Shown here: in pieces, positions 31,900 to 40,558 of the stretch
Layout of the letters: every line of letters starts with the position of its first letter
Numbering within the stretch: the stretch's first letter is position 1
Assembly: GCA_038209365.1 (NCBI GenBank)
Contig: JBBQXS010000005.1
Span: 62,001 to 126,000, forward strand
DNA length: 64,000 nucleotides
From: DASQHW01 sp038209365
GTDB lineage: Bacteria > Actinomycetota > Acidimicrobiia > IMCC26256 > PALSA-610
Direction of reading: 5' to 3'
Notes under the pieces: generated by a model
Databases searched by the model: none
What the model was told of the DNA's origin: nothing
Seen by the model: only the letters and a program-made list of their open reading frames with translations
Made by a program: the position numbers and the translations under genes

Positions 31900-34800
31900 G
31901 TGGATCTCGGCGGGGTCGGGGTGGCTGAGCTTACGAACGCGTCGGTGCTGCCACCCTACGTGCCGCGCCTGGTCACCGACTGGGCGGCGACACAGGCCAA
32001 TGATCCCTGGCGAGCCATCGCCGGCACCATGGTGTTCGCCGATCTCTCCGGCTTCACGGCGATGTCCGAGCGCTTGTCGCGTCACGGTCGCGTCGGTGCC
32101 GAGGAGGTGACCGACGCAATCGGCGCATGCTTTGCCGAGCTGCTGGCTGTCGCGTACGACGCGGGTGGCGGACTGTTGAAGTTCGGCGGGGATGCCCTTT
32201 TGCTCGTGTTTCGCGGCGATCACCACGCGCACCGGGCAGTATGGGCCGCGGCGGCGATGCGCGAGCGCTTGCGCGAAGCCGGCAAGCTGAAGACCTCCGC
32301 CGGCAACGTCACGCTGCGTATGTCGGTCGGTGTGCACTCGGGCACGTTCGACTGCTTCCTCGTCGGCTCGCCGAGCCGTGAGCTCCTTGTCATCGGGCCC
32401 GCGGCGAGCGAAGTCGTCGCGATGGAACACGGCGCGAGCGCGGGCCAGATCGTCGTCAGCCCCGCGACGGCCGCCACATTGCCCGAGCGTTGTGTCGGCG
32501 ATCCGCTCGAAGGCGGGTTCCTCCTTCGCCACGCGCCGGACCGGCCGCCGGATGCCGCCCACCAACTTCCCGAGGTCGCTCCTGACATCGACCTGCGGGA
32601 GTTCATTCCGCTCGCCGTCCACGAGCATGTCCTCGCGGGTGGCGGTTCGCCGGAGCATCGTGTCGTCACGGTTGCGTTCGTGCATTTCGGCGGCCTCGAC
32701 GCGTTCCTCGCCCTGCACGGCCCGAAACAGACAGCCGACGCGCTCGACGCGCTCGTAACCACCGTCGCGCAGTCATGCGCGGCGCACGGCGTGGCGCTTC
32801 TCGCGACCGATGTCGATGCCGACGGCGGCAAATTCCTCCTGACTGCCGGCGCCCCTTCGGTCCAGGGGCACGAGGAGAAGAGAATGCTCGCGACCGCGCG
32901 GCGCATCGTCGAGGCAGACCTCGCGATCCCCGTGCGTGTCGGCGTCAACCGTGGTCCGGTCTTCGCGGGCGACGTCGGTCCTCACTATCGCCGCACGTAC
33001 ACCGTCATGGGCGACACCGTGAACCTCGCGGCTCGGCTGATGGCCGCTGCCGCGCCCCGCCGTGTCGTCGCAACTGCGAGCGTCCTCGACCTGGCGGTTG
33101 ACTTCGCGTCGTCGCCCCTGCCACCGATGCGCGTCAAGGGCAAGCGCGCGCCGGTCGAGGCATACGAGGTCGGCGCCGCGCACGCACGCCGGTCGGCCGA
33201 CTCCGCCGACGCCGTCGAGCTGCCGTTCGTCGGGCGCGAAGCCGAGCTCGCGCAGTTGGAGAAGTTCCTGGCGGACGCGCGAGCGGGCGAGGGCGTGTCG
33301 GTCCGTATCGCCGGTCCTGCCGGCATCGGCAAGTCGCGACTCATCGAAGAATTGCGAGCTCGGGCACCCGAGACGCGGTCCATACGGGCGACGTGTGAGG
33401 CCTACGACGTCTCGACGCCGTACGCGACGATCGCGCGCCTGGTTCGCGAGGCGCTGGCGCTGCCGAACGATGCTCCCGCGGCCGGCGTCGAAGACGCGCT
33501 GCGAGCCGCGGTCGCAGCCCATGCGCCCGAGCTCGAACCGCACATCCCGCTGCTCGGTTCGGCACTCGGCCTCGACATCCCCGACACGCCCGAGACCGCG
33601 ACGTTGGCACCGCAGTACCGAGCGGCGCGCGTGGCCGACACCACGGCGTCGCTGCTCGCAACCGCGCTCCGCGGCCCCGCATTGGTCGTGATCGACGATT
33701 CCGAGTGGATCGACGAGGCATCGCGCGAAGTCGTCGAGAAGCTCGGCTCGATCGCCGCCGAAGCGCGCATCGTGCTCGTGTGCCTCGCACGCGACGACAC
33801 GCGCAACGACGAAGATGCGCTGCTGGTCGGGCCGCTCGCGCCCCAGGAGGTCGAAGCCGCGCTCCGCCAGGCGACCGAGGGCGCGCCGCTACGCCCGCAT
33901 GAGCTCGCCGCACTCACTTCCCGGGCCGACGGCAATCCGTTGTTCCTCACCGAGCTGTGGCGCGCGGCGACCGACGGTGAGGACACCGACGCGCTCCCCG
34001 ACTCGATCGAGGCGTTGGTCACGGCGCAGCTGGATCGGCTCAGACCGGCGCTGCGAACCGTCCTCGGGTATGCCGCGATCCTCGGCAGGGGCTTCGACCG
34101 TACGGAGCTGCGCGAGCTGATCGGCGACGACGTGCAGCTCGACACCAATACCTGGGCTTCCCTCGCCGAGTTCGTCGACCTCGAGGCCGGCGCTCGGGCG
34201 CGATTCCGTCACGGCCTGATGCGCGACGCGGCCTACGGGAAGCTGCCGTTCCGCCGCCGCCGCGAGCTGCACCTGCGCGCCGCACGAGCGGTCGAGCGGC
34301 GCGGGCGCGCGCGTCCCGATGCCGAGGCCGAGCTCCTGTCGTTGCACTTCTTCAATGCCCAGGCCTACGGCGAGACGTGGCGCTACGCCCGCATCGCGGG
34401 CGAGCGCGCTCGTGACAAGTACGCAAACGTCGACGCGGCGGTGCTGTTGCAGCGCGCACTCGCCGCCGCCCGAAAGCTTCCCGAGCTCGAACCTACGGAA
34501 GTCGCGGACGTGCGTGAGGCGCTCGGGGACGTGCACGACCGCAACGGCGAGTACGAACACGCCCGGCTCGATTACCGCGCCGCCCGCAGGCTCGTGCGGG
34601 GCAATGTCGTGCGAGAGGCCGAGCTCCTGCTGAAGGAGGCTTGGATTCCTGAGCGAATCGGCCGTTACGCGGACGCCATCCGTACGATCAGGAAGGGCCT
34701 ACAGCTCCTCGACGGCGTCACCGATGAGGCCGCGGGCCGAGCGCGAGCGCAGCTCACCGTCTGGTACGCCGCGATTCGCCAGGGCCAGGGACGACGTCGC

Positions 34801-35712
34801 GAAGCGATCACATGGTGCGAACGCGCGCTCGACGAGGCACGGCGGGCCGGCGACCGCGACGCGGAGGCGCACGCGTGTTACGTCCTCGACTGGGCCCACA
34901 CCGAACTGGGCGAGGCCCACTTGGCGAACAACCTTCCACGCGCCGCCGAGCTCTACGCCGAGCTCGGCGATCTTTGTGGCCAGGGCATGGTCCTCAACGG
35001 ACAGGGGGCCTCCGCGCAAGCCCGCGGCGATTGGCAGGAGGCGATCGCGTGGTTCGAGCGCGCATTGGACGCTTACGATCGAGCCGGTTCTGCCGTGGAT
35101 GCGGCGCGGGCAAATGCGAACATCGCCGAAGTGCTCTCCGACCAGGGACGCTTCGACGAGGCCGAATCGCGCTTGCGGGAGGCGCTGCGGGTTTCGACGG
35201 CCGCCGGCTATCACTACGACATCGCGCTCATCCTCGGCTTCCTCGGCCGGAACTGCGCACGCGCCGGCCGGTTCGACGACGCGTTCCTGTTCCTCGGTGC
35301 GGCCCGCGAGGAGTTCGACAACACGGGATGCCACGGCGACGTGGTTCGGATCGACGCATGGCGCGCCGAGGCGCTCAGCCTCTCGGGAGACGCCGGTGCT
35401 GCGCTCCTGCTCGCCGACACCACGCTTCGAACCGCAAAGCTGGAAGGCGGAATCTCCCTCGAGGTGCCGCTGCTCGAGCGGGTACGCGCGGAGTCGCTGT
35501 GGTCCCTGGGCGATATCGACGAAGCCGGGCGCGCGCTCACCACCAGCGTCCACGCAGCGCGATCGCGGGGCGCCGATTACGAGTTGGCGCTCGCCCTCGA
35601 CGTCTTGGTGCGCATGCCCGAGCTGCGCGCACATTTCGACAACGTCGATGCGCTCCTCGCCGAGCGCGATGCGGTGTTCGACCGTCTGGGCGTCGTGGTT
35701 GTCACCCTCTAA
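31900..35712 (+). CDS. Soluble-adenylyl-cyclase-like protein: tandem cyclase domains, AAA-type ATPase and TPR repeats
   Basis: A 1270-residue cytoplasmic protein. Cyclase domain 1 (about residues 40-195) has the metal Asp residues in FADLSGFTAMSERLS (D48) and LLKFGGDALL (D98) but lacks the catalytic Asn-Arg pair. Domain 2 (about 255-425) lacks the first Asp (VAFVHFGGL) but keeps YTVMGDTVNLAARL (N375, R379), so the two halves together could form one active site, as in mammalian soluble adenylyl cyclase. A P-loop ATPase follows (GPAGIGKS at 472-479), then helical tetratricopeptide repeats from about 780 to the end. Likely product is cAMP. GTG 31900 is taken; GTG 31921 is an alternative. A stand-alone cyclic-nucleotide-binding protein pair lies 15 kb away. 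Confidence 0.88.
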   Translation: MDLGGVGVAELTNASVLPPYVPRLVTDWAATQANDPWRAIAGTMVFADLSGFTAMSERLSRHGRVGAEEVTDAIGACFAELLAVAYDAGGGLLKFGGDALLLVFRGDHHAHRAVWAAAAMRERLREAGKLKTSAGNVTLRMSVGVHSGTFDCFLVGSPSRELLVIGPAASEVVAMEHGASAGQIVVSPATAATLPERCVGDPLEGGFLLRHAPDRPPDAAHQLPEVAPDIDLREFIPLAVHEHVLAGGGSPEHRVVTVAFVHFGGLDAFLALHGPKQTADALDALVTTVAQSCAAHGVALLATDVDADGGKFLLTAGAPSVQGHEEKRMLATARRIVEADLAIPVRVGVNRGPVFAGDVGPHYRRTYTVMGDTVNLAARLMAAAAPRRVVATASVLDLAVDFASSPLPPMRVKGKRAPVEAYEVGAAHARRSADSADAVELPFVGREAELAQLEKFLADARAGEGVSVRIAGPAGIGKSRLIEELRARAPETRSIRATCEAYDVSTPYATIARLVREALALPNDAPAAGVEDALRAAVAAHAPELEPHIPLLGSALGLDIPDTPETATLAPQYRAARVADTTASLLATALRGPALVVIDDSEWIDEASREVVEKLGSIAAEARIVLVCLARDDTRNDEDALLVGPLAPQEVEAALRQATEGAPLRPHELAALTSRADGNPLFLTELWRAATDGEDTDALPDSIEALVTAQLDRLRPALRTVLGYAAILGRGFDRTELRELIGDDVQLDTNTWASLAEFVDLEAGARARFRHGLMRDAAYGKLPFRRRRELHLRAARAVERRGRARPDAEAELLSLHFFNAQAYGETWRYARIAGERARDKYANVDAAVLLQRALAAARKLPELEPTEVADVREALGDVHDRNGEYEHARLDYRAARRLVRGNVVREAELLLKEAWIPERIGRYADAIRTIRKGLQLLDGVTDEAAGRARAQLTVWYAAIRQGQGRRREAITWCERALDEARRAGDRDAEAHACYVLDWAHTELGEAHLANNLPRAAELYAELGDLCGQGMVLNGQGASAQARGDWQEAIAWFERALDAYDRAGSAVDAARANANIAEVLSDQGRFDEAESRLREALRVSTAAGYHYDIALILGFLGRNCARAGRFDDAFLFLGAAREEFDNTGCHGDVVRIDAWRAEALSLSGDAGAALLLADTTLRTAKLEGGISLEVPLLERVRAESLWSLGDIDEAGRALTTSVHAARSRGADYELALALDVLVRMPELRAHFDNVDALLAERDAVFDRLGVVVVTL

Positions 35713-35717
35713 TCGCC

Positions 35718-35729
35718 GGTTGGCCAACC
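35718..35729. repeat. 12-bp perfect palindrome between convergent genes
   Basis: GGTTGGCCAACC lies in the 21-base gap between the cyclase stop and the stop of the convergent secreted protein. It could be a short terminator stem or a protein site, but there is no loop or T-tract. Confidence 0.3.
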
Positions 35730-35733
35730 CGCG

Positions 35734-37143
35734 TCAGCGGCGTGCCCACCCGGAGCCGGGCGAGAGGTAGAGGATCTCGAACGTCGTCTGCCAGTTCGGT
35801 GGACGCTGCGTGATGAACCGCCGGTTGACACACGGGGCCGGGTTGGCGATGCCGCTCTGGGTGCAGTTGGGCACGATCGTCACCACATTGGTGCCATCCG
35901 CCTTGTGGTACACGATCGAATTGTTCAGGTCGCTCTGCGCCGCGGCGAGCGTCGAATGACTCAGCGTCAGCCGCAGCTTGATCGGCTGGTTCGGGGTGTT
36001 GTAGCCCTGGATGGGATTGATGAACGTCGCGGGACCCATGCACGGGTTACCGGCACAGAAACTGGCACTCGCCAAGGTGATCGTCACGTTGGCGCCCGGC
36101 CCCGAGGCTGGCAGCAAGAGCGTCGAGGGGTTCGACCCGCCGGTGCTGATCGACCCGCCGGGCTCGACGAACCCGCTCACAGTGGTCCCGTTCGGGGCGT
36201 TGACGTGCGTCGTGGCACTCGCCGTGCTCCCGCCCGGGCTCGTGGTTGCCGAGTCGGTGATGTTCGTCCCGCCGGATGCCGGCGACGTGCGTACGTCGAC
36301 GAACACCGACTTGGAGGCGCCGGCGCCGATCGTGCCCAGCGAGCACGTGACCTTCCTGGTGGCGCTCGTGTGCGTGCACCCCAACGTGCTCGACACGAAC
36401 GTCGTGCCGGCCGGATAGGTGTCGGTGACCGACACGTTCGGGACCGAGGACTCGCTGTCGGTGTTCGTCACCTTCACCGTGTACCGCACGTTGCCGCCGG
36501 CGGTGGTCGGGTCCGGCGTGTCGACGATCGACGTCGAAAGCGTGCTCCCTCCCTGAGTGAAGGTGAAATCGTCCCAACCGATCCCCCCACCGTCGGTAAT
36601 GTTGTAGATGCGGATTCGAGTAACGTTGCTATAAGAACTCAGATTCTGTAGTTCCGGATTTAGGCCACCTGCGTGACCTGTAACGGGAACCGTGGCCAGC
36701 AGCCCGCTAGCGCCAAACACGTCGATGTCGGCCACGTGGCCGGTATCGTTGATTCCCATGCCGTTGAATGTAAGACCGCTGATGGGGCTCGTGAAGTCGA
36801 TGGTTGTCGGCGCAACACAACTAATGCCGCCACCGACGGGTCCGGTACAAATAAAGTTTGGGTCCGAACCGTTGTATTCTGGCTGAGCCGTCACCTTATT
36901 TTCGTTGCCCTCAGTAGACGAGAAAGTCGCGCTTGGATACTGATTTGTGACGACGACTCCGTCGCTTAAATCATCAAAGTTGATGACCTGCGTAGCGGCG
37001 CCCGCCGCAGAAGTGCCGAACGACACCGCAGCGGCTGTCGCCACAACGAGCGCGAACAATACGTAGAAGCGCGTTTGCCTCGTGAGACTCGCGCCGGCCT
37101 TTGCCAAGGTTGAAGGAAACGCGAAGTGAGCCAGATCCGCCAT
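35734..37143 (-). CDS. Secreted protein with DUF11-type repeat domain and low-GC N-terminal half
   Basis: A 469-residue exported protein. A long signal peptide (FYVLFALVVATAAAVSFGTSAAGA) ends near residue 50. Residues about 52-200 are a beta-rich domain starting INFDDLSDGVVVTNQYPSATFSS. Residues about 205-325 are a DUF11-like Ig fold (DTPDPTTAGGNVRYTVKVTNT, ending in DSATTSPGG). The remainder has four to six Cys and an unknown fold. No cell-wall anchor is seen. ATG 37143 is preceded by TAGGAG. The DNA for the N-terminal half (about 36560-37000) is visibly lower in GC than all surroundings, suggesting a mosaic origin. Function, perhaps surface structure, is unknown. Confidence 0.72.
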   Translation of the reverse strand: MADLAHFAFPSTLAKAGASLTRQTRFYVLFALVVATAAAVSFGTSAAGAATQVINFDDLSDGVVVTNQYPSATFSSTEGNENKVTAQPEYNGSDPNFICTGPVGGGISCVAPTTIDFTSPISGLTFNGMGINDTGHVADIDVFGASGLLATVPVTGHAGGLNPELQNLSSYSNVTRIRIYNITDGGGIGWDDFTFTQGGSTLSTSIVDTPDPTTAGGNVRYTVKVTNTDSESSVPNVSVTDTYPAGTTFVSSTLGCTHTSATRKVTCSLGTIGAGASKSVFVDVRTSPASGGTNITDSATTSPGGSTASATTHVNAPNGTTVSGFVEPGGSISTGGSNPSTLLLPASGPGANVTITLASASFCAGNPCMGPATFINPIQGYNTPNQPIKLRLTLSHSTLAAAQSDLNNSIVYHKADGTNVVTIVPNCTQSGIANPAPCVNRRFITQRPPNWQTTFEILYLSPGSGWARR

Positions 37144-37584
37144 TGCGCGCTCCTAAACTTGGACCAACTGATCGAATGAAGAAAGAAGGTCTCCCGCCGG
37201 GTGTCTAGCAAATGGCGTCCAATACCGCAATGGCGCTCATGCGTGCAGGACGAAACACGCTCTTTGGGAATTTTGCGACGTGCTGAGGAGCGCTTCATCG
37301 CACAGTGAGACGGGTGTCCTCGCGGCACTCGACGCGGAGAGCGCAAAACGGGGAAAACCCTCGCGGCAGGTGAGCGGAAGGTTGCGATATCGGTTCGGCT
37401 GCTCTATGTTGCGCCGGCCTGGCGGCGCGTGGGGAGGGTGAGCACGGTGGGCGAAGCACGCGATGGTTGACGACAGCGCGATGCGTTACGCTCCGCGCCG
37501 CGAACGCGCGTGTGGTGGTCGAGTCGTGAGCATGGTTCTCCCGACCACGGTGGTCTCATTCGAACTGCACCTCTTGGGGGGAAC
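37144..37584. other. 441-base intergenic region between divergent secreted-protein genes
   Basis: No convincing ORF is present. The region must hold promoters for both flanking genes, but I could not place a good -35/-10 pair: TTGACG at 37467 has no matching -10 at normal spacing. The right end carries the GGGGGGAAC ribosome site of the gene at 37585. No riboswitch fold was recognised. Confidence 0.4.
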
Positions 37585-38790
37585 ATGATGCGGAGCGCGC
37601 ATCTGCGCTGGAAGAAGATGGGCGCAATGGCGCTCGCAGTCGTTGCGTCGAGCGCGACGACGATTGTTCTCGCCCAGTCCCCGGCGTCGGCCGCCGCTCC
37701 CACGGTCCTGGATTCGCACTACACCGTCTCGCAACTCGCAAGCGGGCTGAGCTCGCCGGCGAACGGCTTGCGGTTCCGCGGTGCGACGAACGACCTCCTG
37801 GTCAGCGAGTTCGGGGCAGATCGAATCACGAAGGTCGGGGCTTCGACGGGCACCAAGTCATCGTTCGCGTCCCTCGCCGCGCCGAACGAGTTGGCAATCG
37901 CTTCCAATGGCAACGTCTATGCGAAGTCGCATCCGTCCGGACCGATCTTCCGCTTCTCGTCTTCGGGCGCCGCGCTGAGTCCGTCGTCCTTTGCGTCTCC
38001 TTGCACCGGTCAGTTCGGTGAGACGTCGGGTCTCGCGTTCGACGCGACCAACAACTTCTACGTCGGCTGCGCCGATGCCGGCACGATCTACAAGTTCGCC
38101 GCAGGGACGATCACCAACCCGACCCTGTTCGCATCAGGCCTCCCCGATGTCGAGGGGCTGCGATTCGACGGGAGCGGACGACTGTTCACGACCGACTTCC
38201 CCGGCGGCCGCGTCTTCCAGGTGACGGCGGGTGGCACCCAGCTCTCGGACCACACTTTGTGGGCGTCGGGTCTCAACTGCCCGCTCAACGTCGCGTTCGA
38301 TCCCGTGTCACACAATGTCTTTGCGACGAGCACCGACCGGATCGTGCGCATGAGCGCGCCCGGAGCCGTGTCGACCTTTGCGACGGGATTCACCTCCACG
38401 TCGTGTGCCGGCGCATACGCCCTCGACTTCGACCCCGCCGGCAACCTTTACGTCGACGACCTCAGCGCGGGAGCTGTCTGGAAGTTCACCCGAAAGACTG
38501 TCCACCCGCCGAACATCTTCGAAGTGGTGATCAAGCGGTGCGTGAACTTGCACGTCGGCTACAACTACTTCCCCGCCGGCACCGTGGTGCACTGGAACAT
38601 GTCCCAAGCCGGGGTCTCGGTGTCGAGCGGGAACCAGTTCACGACGCTCGGCGGTGGGAAGGACTACCACTTCTTGACCATGCCGATCGGGGCGACCCTG
38701 CAACCCGATCCGGACGCCGAGGTGCGTTTCTCCTGGACGATCAACGGCGTTCTGACCCGCTACAAGGTGACACGAGACAACGGCTGTTGA
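37585..38790 (+). CDS. Secreted beta-propeller (NHL/SMP-30-like) protein
   Basis: A 401-residue exported protein starting at ATG 37585 after GGGGGGAAC. A signal peptide (MGAMALAVVASSATTIVLAQSPASA) is followed by repeated blades such as SGLSSPANGLRFRGATNDLLVSEF, GETSGLAFDATNNFYVGCADAGTIYKF, PDVEGLRFDGSGRLFTTDF and AYALDFDPAGNLYVDDLSAGAVWKF, about 40-50 residues apart, as in six-bladed NHL or SMP-30 propellers. After residue 315 a separate beta domain with Cys follows (VIKRCVNLHVGYNYFPAG). The calcium ligands of SMP-30 enzymes were not confirmed. It may bind or cleave extracellular ligands. It is divergent from the DUF11 protein gene. Confidence 0.75.
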   Translation: MMRSAHLRWKKMGAMALAVVASSATTIVLAQSPASAAAPTVLDSHYTVSQLASGLSSPANGLRFRGATNDLLVSEFGADRITKVGASTGTKSSFASLAAPNELAIASNGNVYAKSHPSGPIFRFSSSGAALSPSSFASPCTGQFGETSGLAFDATNNFYVGCADAGTIYKFAAGTITNPTLFASGLPDVEGLRFDGSGRLFTTDFPGGRVFQVTAGGTQLSDHTLWASGLNCPLNVAFDPVSHNVFATSTDRIVRMSAPGAVSTFATGFTSTSCAGAYALDFDPAGNLYVDDLSAGAVWKFTRKTVHPPNIFEVVIKRCVNLHVGYNYFPAGTVVHWNMSQAGVSVSSGNQFTTLGGGKDYHFLTMPIGATLQPDPDAEVRFSWTINGVLTRYKVTRDNGC

Positions 38791-38792
38791 GT

Positions 38793-38806
38793 GGCCGGCG
38801 CCGGCC
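38793..38806. terminator. 14-bp GC-rich perfect palindrome between convergent genes, possible terminator
   Basis: GGCCGGCGCCGGCC lies 2 bases after the propeller gene stop and before the adenylate kinase stop on the other strand. A hairpin of 5 bp with a GCGC loop is possible. There is no T-tract, so terminator function is a guess from position. Confidence 0.3.
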
Positions 38807-38830
38807 GTCGCGCGCGTCGATCGCGCTGAA

Positions 38831-39403
38831 TCAGTCCGTGGAGAGCGCGGCAAGGATCGCGGCGTTGACCGCGTCCGCGGTACGCACTGCATCGATGGTG
38901 ACGAGGATGCCACGCTCGGCGTAGAAGTCGAGGAGCGGCTTCGTTTCGGCGTGGAAGAGCCGAAGGCGCCGCTCGATCACCGCGGGATCGGCGTCGTCCG
39001 TACGTCCGGCGTCGTCGCGACCCGCGAGCCGTCGACGCGCCTCGTCGTCGGGAACGGCGAGATATACCACCGCGTCCGCAGCGACGCCGGCAGGCTCTGC
39101 GAGCGCGTACGCCTGTTCCGCCTGGGCCAGGGTGCGGGGAAACCCGTCGAGGATGTAGCCGCCCGTCCTCATCGCCGCGATGATCGCGTCACCGATGACC
39201 GCGAGGACGAGATCGTCGGGGACGAGCTCGCCCCGTGCCAGATACGCGCCGACCTGCCGGCCGAGATCGCTCTCCGCCACTACATGGGCGCGAAGCAAGT
39301 CTCCGCTCGAAATGTGCGGGACGCCGAAGTGATCCGCGAGGACCAGGCCCTGGGTGCCTTTGCCGGCGCCCGGCGCACCGAGCAGAACGAGACGCACGGC
39401 CAA
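38831..39403 (-). CDS. adk: Adenylate kinase (short-lid type)
   Basis: A 190-residue nucleoside monophosphate kinase interconverting ATP, ADP and AMP. The P-loop is LLGAPGAGKGTQ (residues 7-18), the AMP site is HISSGDLLRAHV and GYILDGFPRTLAQAEQ, and the lid is short (RLAGRDDAGRTDDADPAVIERRLRLFH) without zinc cysteines. Most genomes carry adk next to secY in the ribosomal protein region; here it stands alone, so it may be a second copy. The flanking genes are unrelated. Confidence 0.93.
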   Translation of the reverse strand: MAVRLVLLGAPGAGKGTQGLVLADHFGVPHISSGDLLRAHVVAESDLGRQVGAYLARGELVPDDLVLAVIGDAIIAAMRTGGYILDGFPRTLAQAEQAYALAEPAGVAADAVVYLAVPDDEARRRLAGRDDAGRTDDADPAVIERRLRLFHAETKPLLDFYAERGILVTIDAVRTADAVNAAILAALSTD

Positions 39404-39439
39404 CTATCGCACGAAGCCGTGGGCGTGCATCGTGCTCGG

Positions 39440-39697
39440 CTATAGATATGCCTCGGCCGCGTCTACCACCGCGGCCACGATCGGGGCCCAGTCGGCTTCG
39501 GGCTCACGCGTCACGGTCACGAAGTCGTTCACGCCGAACAAGGAGGCAACGCCACCGGCTTTGAAGACGGCCTCGGCGAACTCGTGGCCGCTCGCCGCCT
39601 CGGCGCTCGTAAAATTCATCGTCGACGGCAGCGGCACATCCAACGTGAATTTCATCGCGTTCGGGTTCGGTGTCGGCGAGGGCGAAGCTGTGGCCAT
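39440..39697 (-). CDS. Nfu N-terminal-domain (NifU N-like) small protein
   Basis: An 85-residue protein matching the Nfu N-terminal domain: TPNPNAMKFTLDVPLPSTMNF, then EFAEAVFKAGGVASLFGVNDFVTVTREPEADWAPI. In Nfu proteins this domain precedes the CxxC iron-sulfur scaffold domain, which is absent here, so it cannot hold a cluster itself. A helper role in Fe-S assembly is possible. The length is normal for stand-alone bacterial versions. It lies upstream of adk on the same strand, 36 bases away. Confidence 0.85.
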   Translation of the reverse strand: MATASPSPTPNPNAMKFTLDVPLPSTMNFTSAEAASGHEFAEAVFKAGGVASLFGVNDFVTVTREPEADWAPIVAAVVDAAEAYL

Positions 39698-39787
39698 CGC
39701 CCGATCATATGGCTCGCCACTCCGGCCCGGATGGTCTCACAACATCATCCGTCGGAACATCATCCGTCGGCGCACCGCCGTCGAGTG

Positions 39788-40558
39788 ATGATGACTCGAT
39801 TGCGCGACATCATCGTGGATCTCGCGATCGTGGTGGTCATTGTGGTGTTCGGCGCGGCGTTCTTTGTCGCGCGGCGTGATCACGCGCGCTACGACGGCAA
39901 CGCGAAGGCGATTGCAAAGTGGGCCCGCGACCAGGGAGTGAGCCGGATCGCGTGGCCGGAGGACCTGCGCGCGAGCGTTCCCGTATTGCTGCACAACAAG
40001 GTTGCGGTCGTGCTCGTGGACGAGGGCCGGCTCGCTCCGCAGCAGCTCGCCGTGAACCAGACGCCGGTCGTCGTCACCCGGGGAGAGCCGCCGCTGAAGG
40101 TGACAACGCGAGCGCGATACACGTCGGGACCGTTCGTCGTCCGGCTGATCGACCTCGGCGACGCCGCGAAGGTCCCACTCGAGCCTGGTCAGCAGATCGG
40201 TGAGGAGATCTCGCGGCCGTATCGGTACGCGCCGCTTCGTGACAGTCGCGTCGTCGCGTCCGGCGAGCCCTTCGCCGTCGCAGTACGGCTGGGTCCGGGC
40301 CGCTACGTCTTCACATCGGAAGCGTTCGATCCAAAGACACGTGCCTCGGTACGCCTCGTTGCGGCGCACGCGACGCGCGCGCTTGCCGAGACGACCAGCA
40401 AGGCGAGCCGCATCGTGCAGACGCCGTACGAGCTCGCCTTCTCCGTTTCGCAGCGCCAACCCGTCGACGTCGTCCTGCGTACAGAAGCACTGGGGCCCGC
40501 CGATGCGTCGCTGCTCGTTCACGCCTGGCACGTGACCCGTGAAGTCCAAAGCGGATGA
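39788..40558 (+). CDS. Membrane-anchored exported protein, function unknown
   Basis: A 256-residue protein with one N-terminal transmembrane helix (IIVDLAIVVVIVVFGAAFFVA) and an extracytoplasmic body of about 225 residues. The body is beta-rich (PVVVTRGEPPLKVTTRARYTSGPFVVRLIDLG, PGRYVFTSEAFDPKTRASVRLV). No known motif was recognised. Two ATG codons, 39788 and 39791, are adjacent. Its stop overlaps the next gene start (ATGA at 40555), so it is probably a partner of the membrane protein that follows. Confidence 0.65.
   Translation: MMTRLRDIIVDLAIVVVIVVFGAAFFVARRDHARYDGNAKAIAKWARDQGVSRIAWPEDLRASVPVLLHNKVAVVLVDEGRLAPQQLAVNQTPVVVTRGEPPLKVTTRARYTSGPFVVRLIDLGDAAKVPLEPGQQIGEEISRPYRYAPLRDSRVVASGEPFAVAVRLGPGRYVFTSEAFDPKTRASVRLVAAHATRALAETTSKASRIVQTPYELAFSVSQRQPVDVVLRTEALGPADASLLVHAWHVTREVQSG

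Noticed and set aside
37467..37492. TTGACG with a downstream TACGCT as promoter of the secreted propeller gene
   Set aside because: The spacing is about 14 bases, too short for a housekeeping promoter.
37144..37584. Cyclic-di-GMP or other riboswitch before the secreted genes
   Set aside because: No conserved riboswitch core was seen on either strand.
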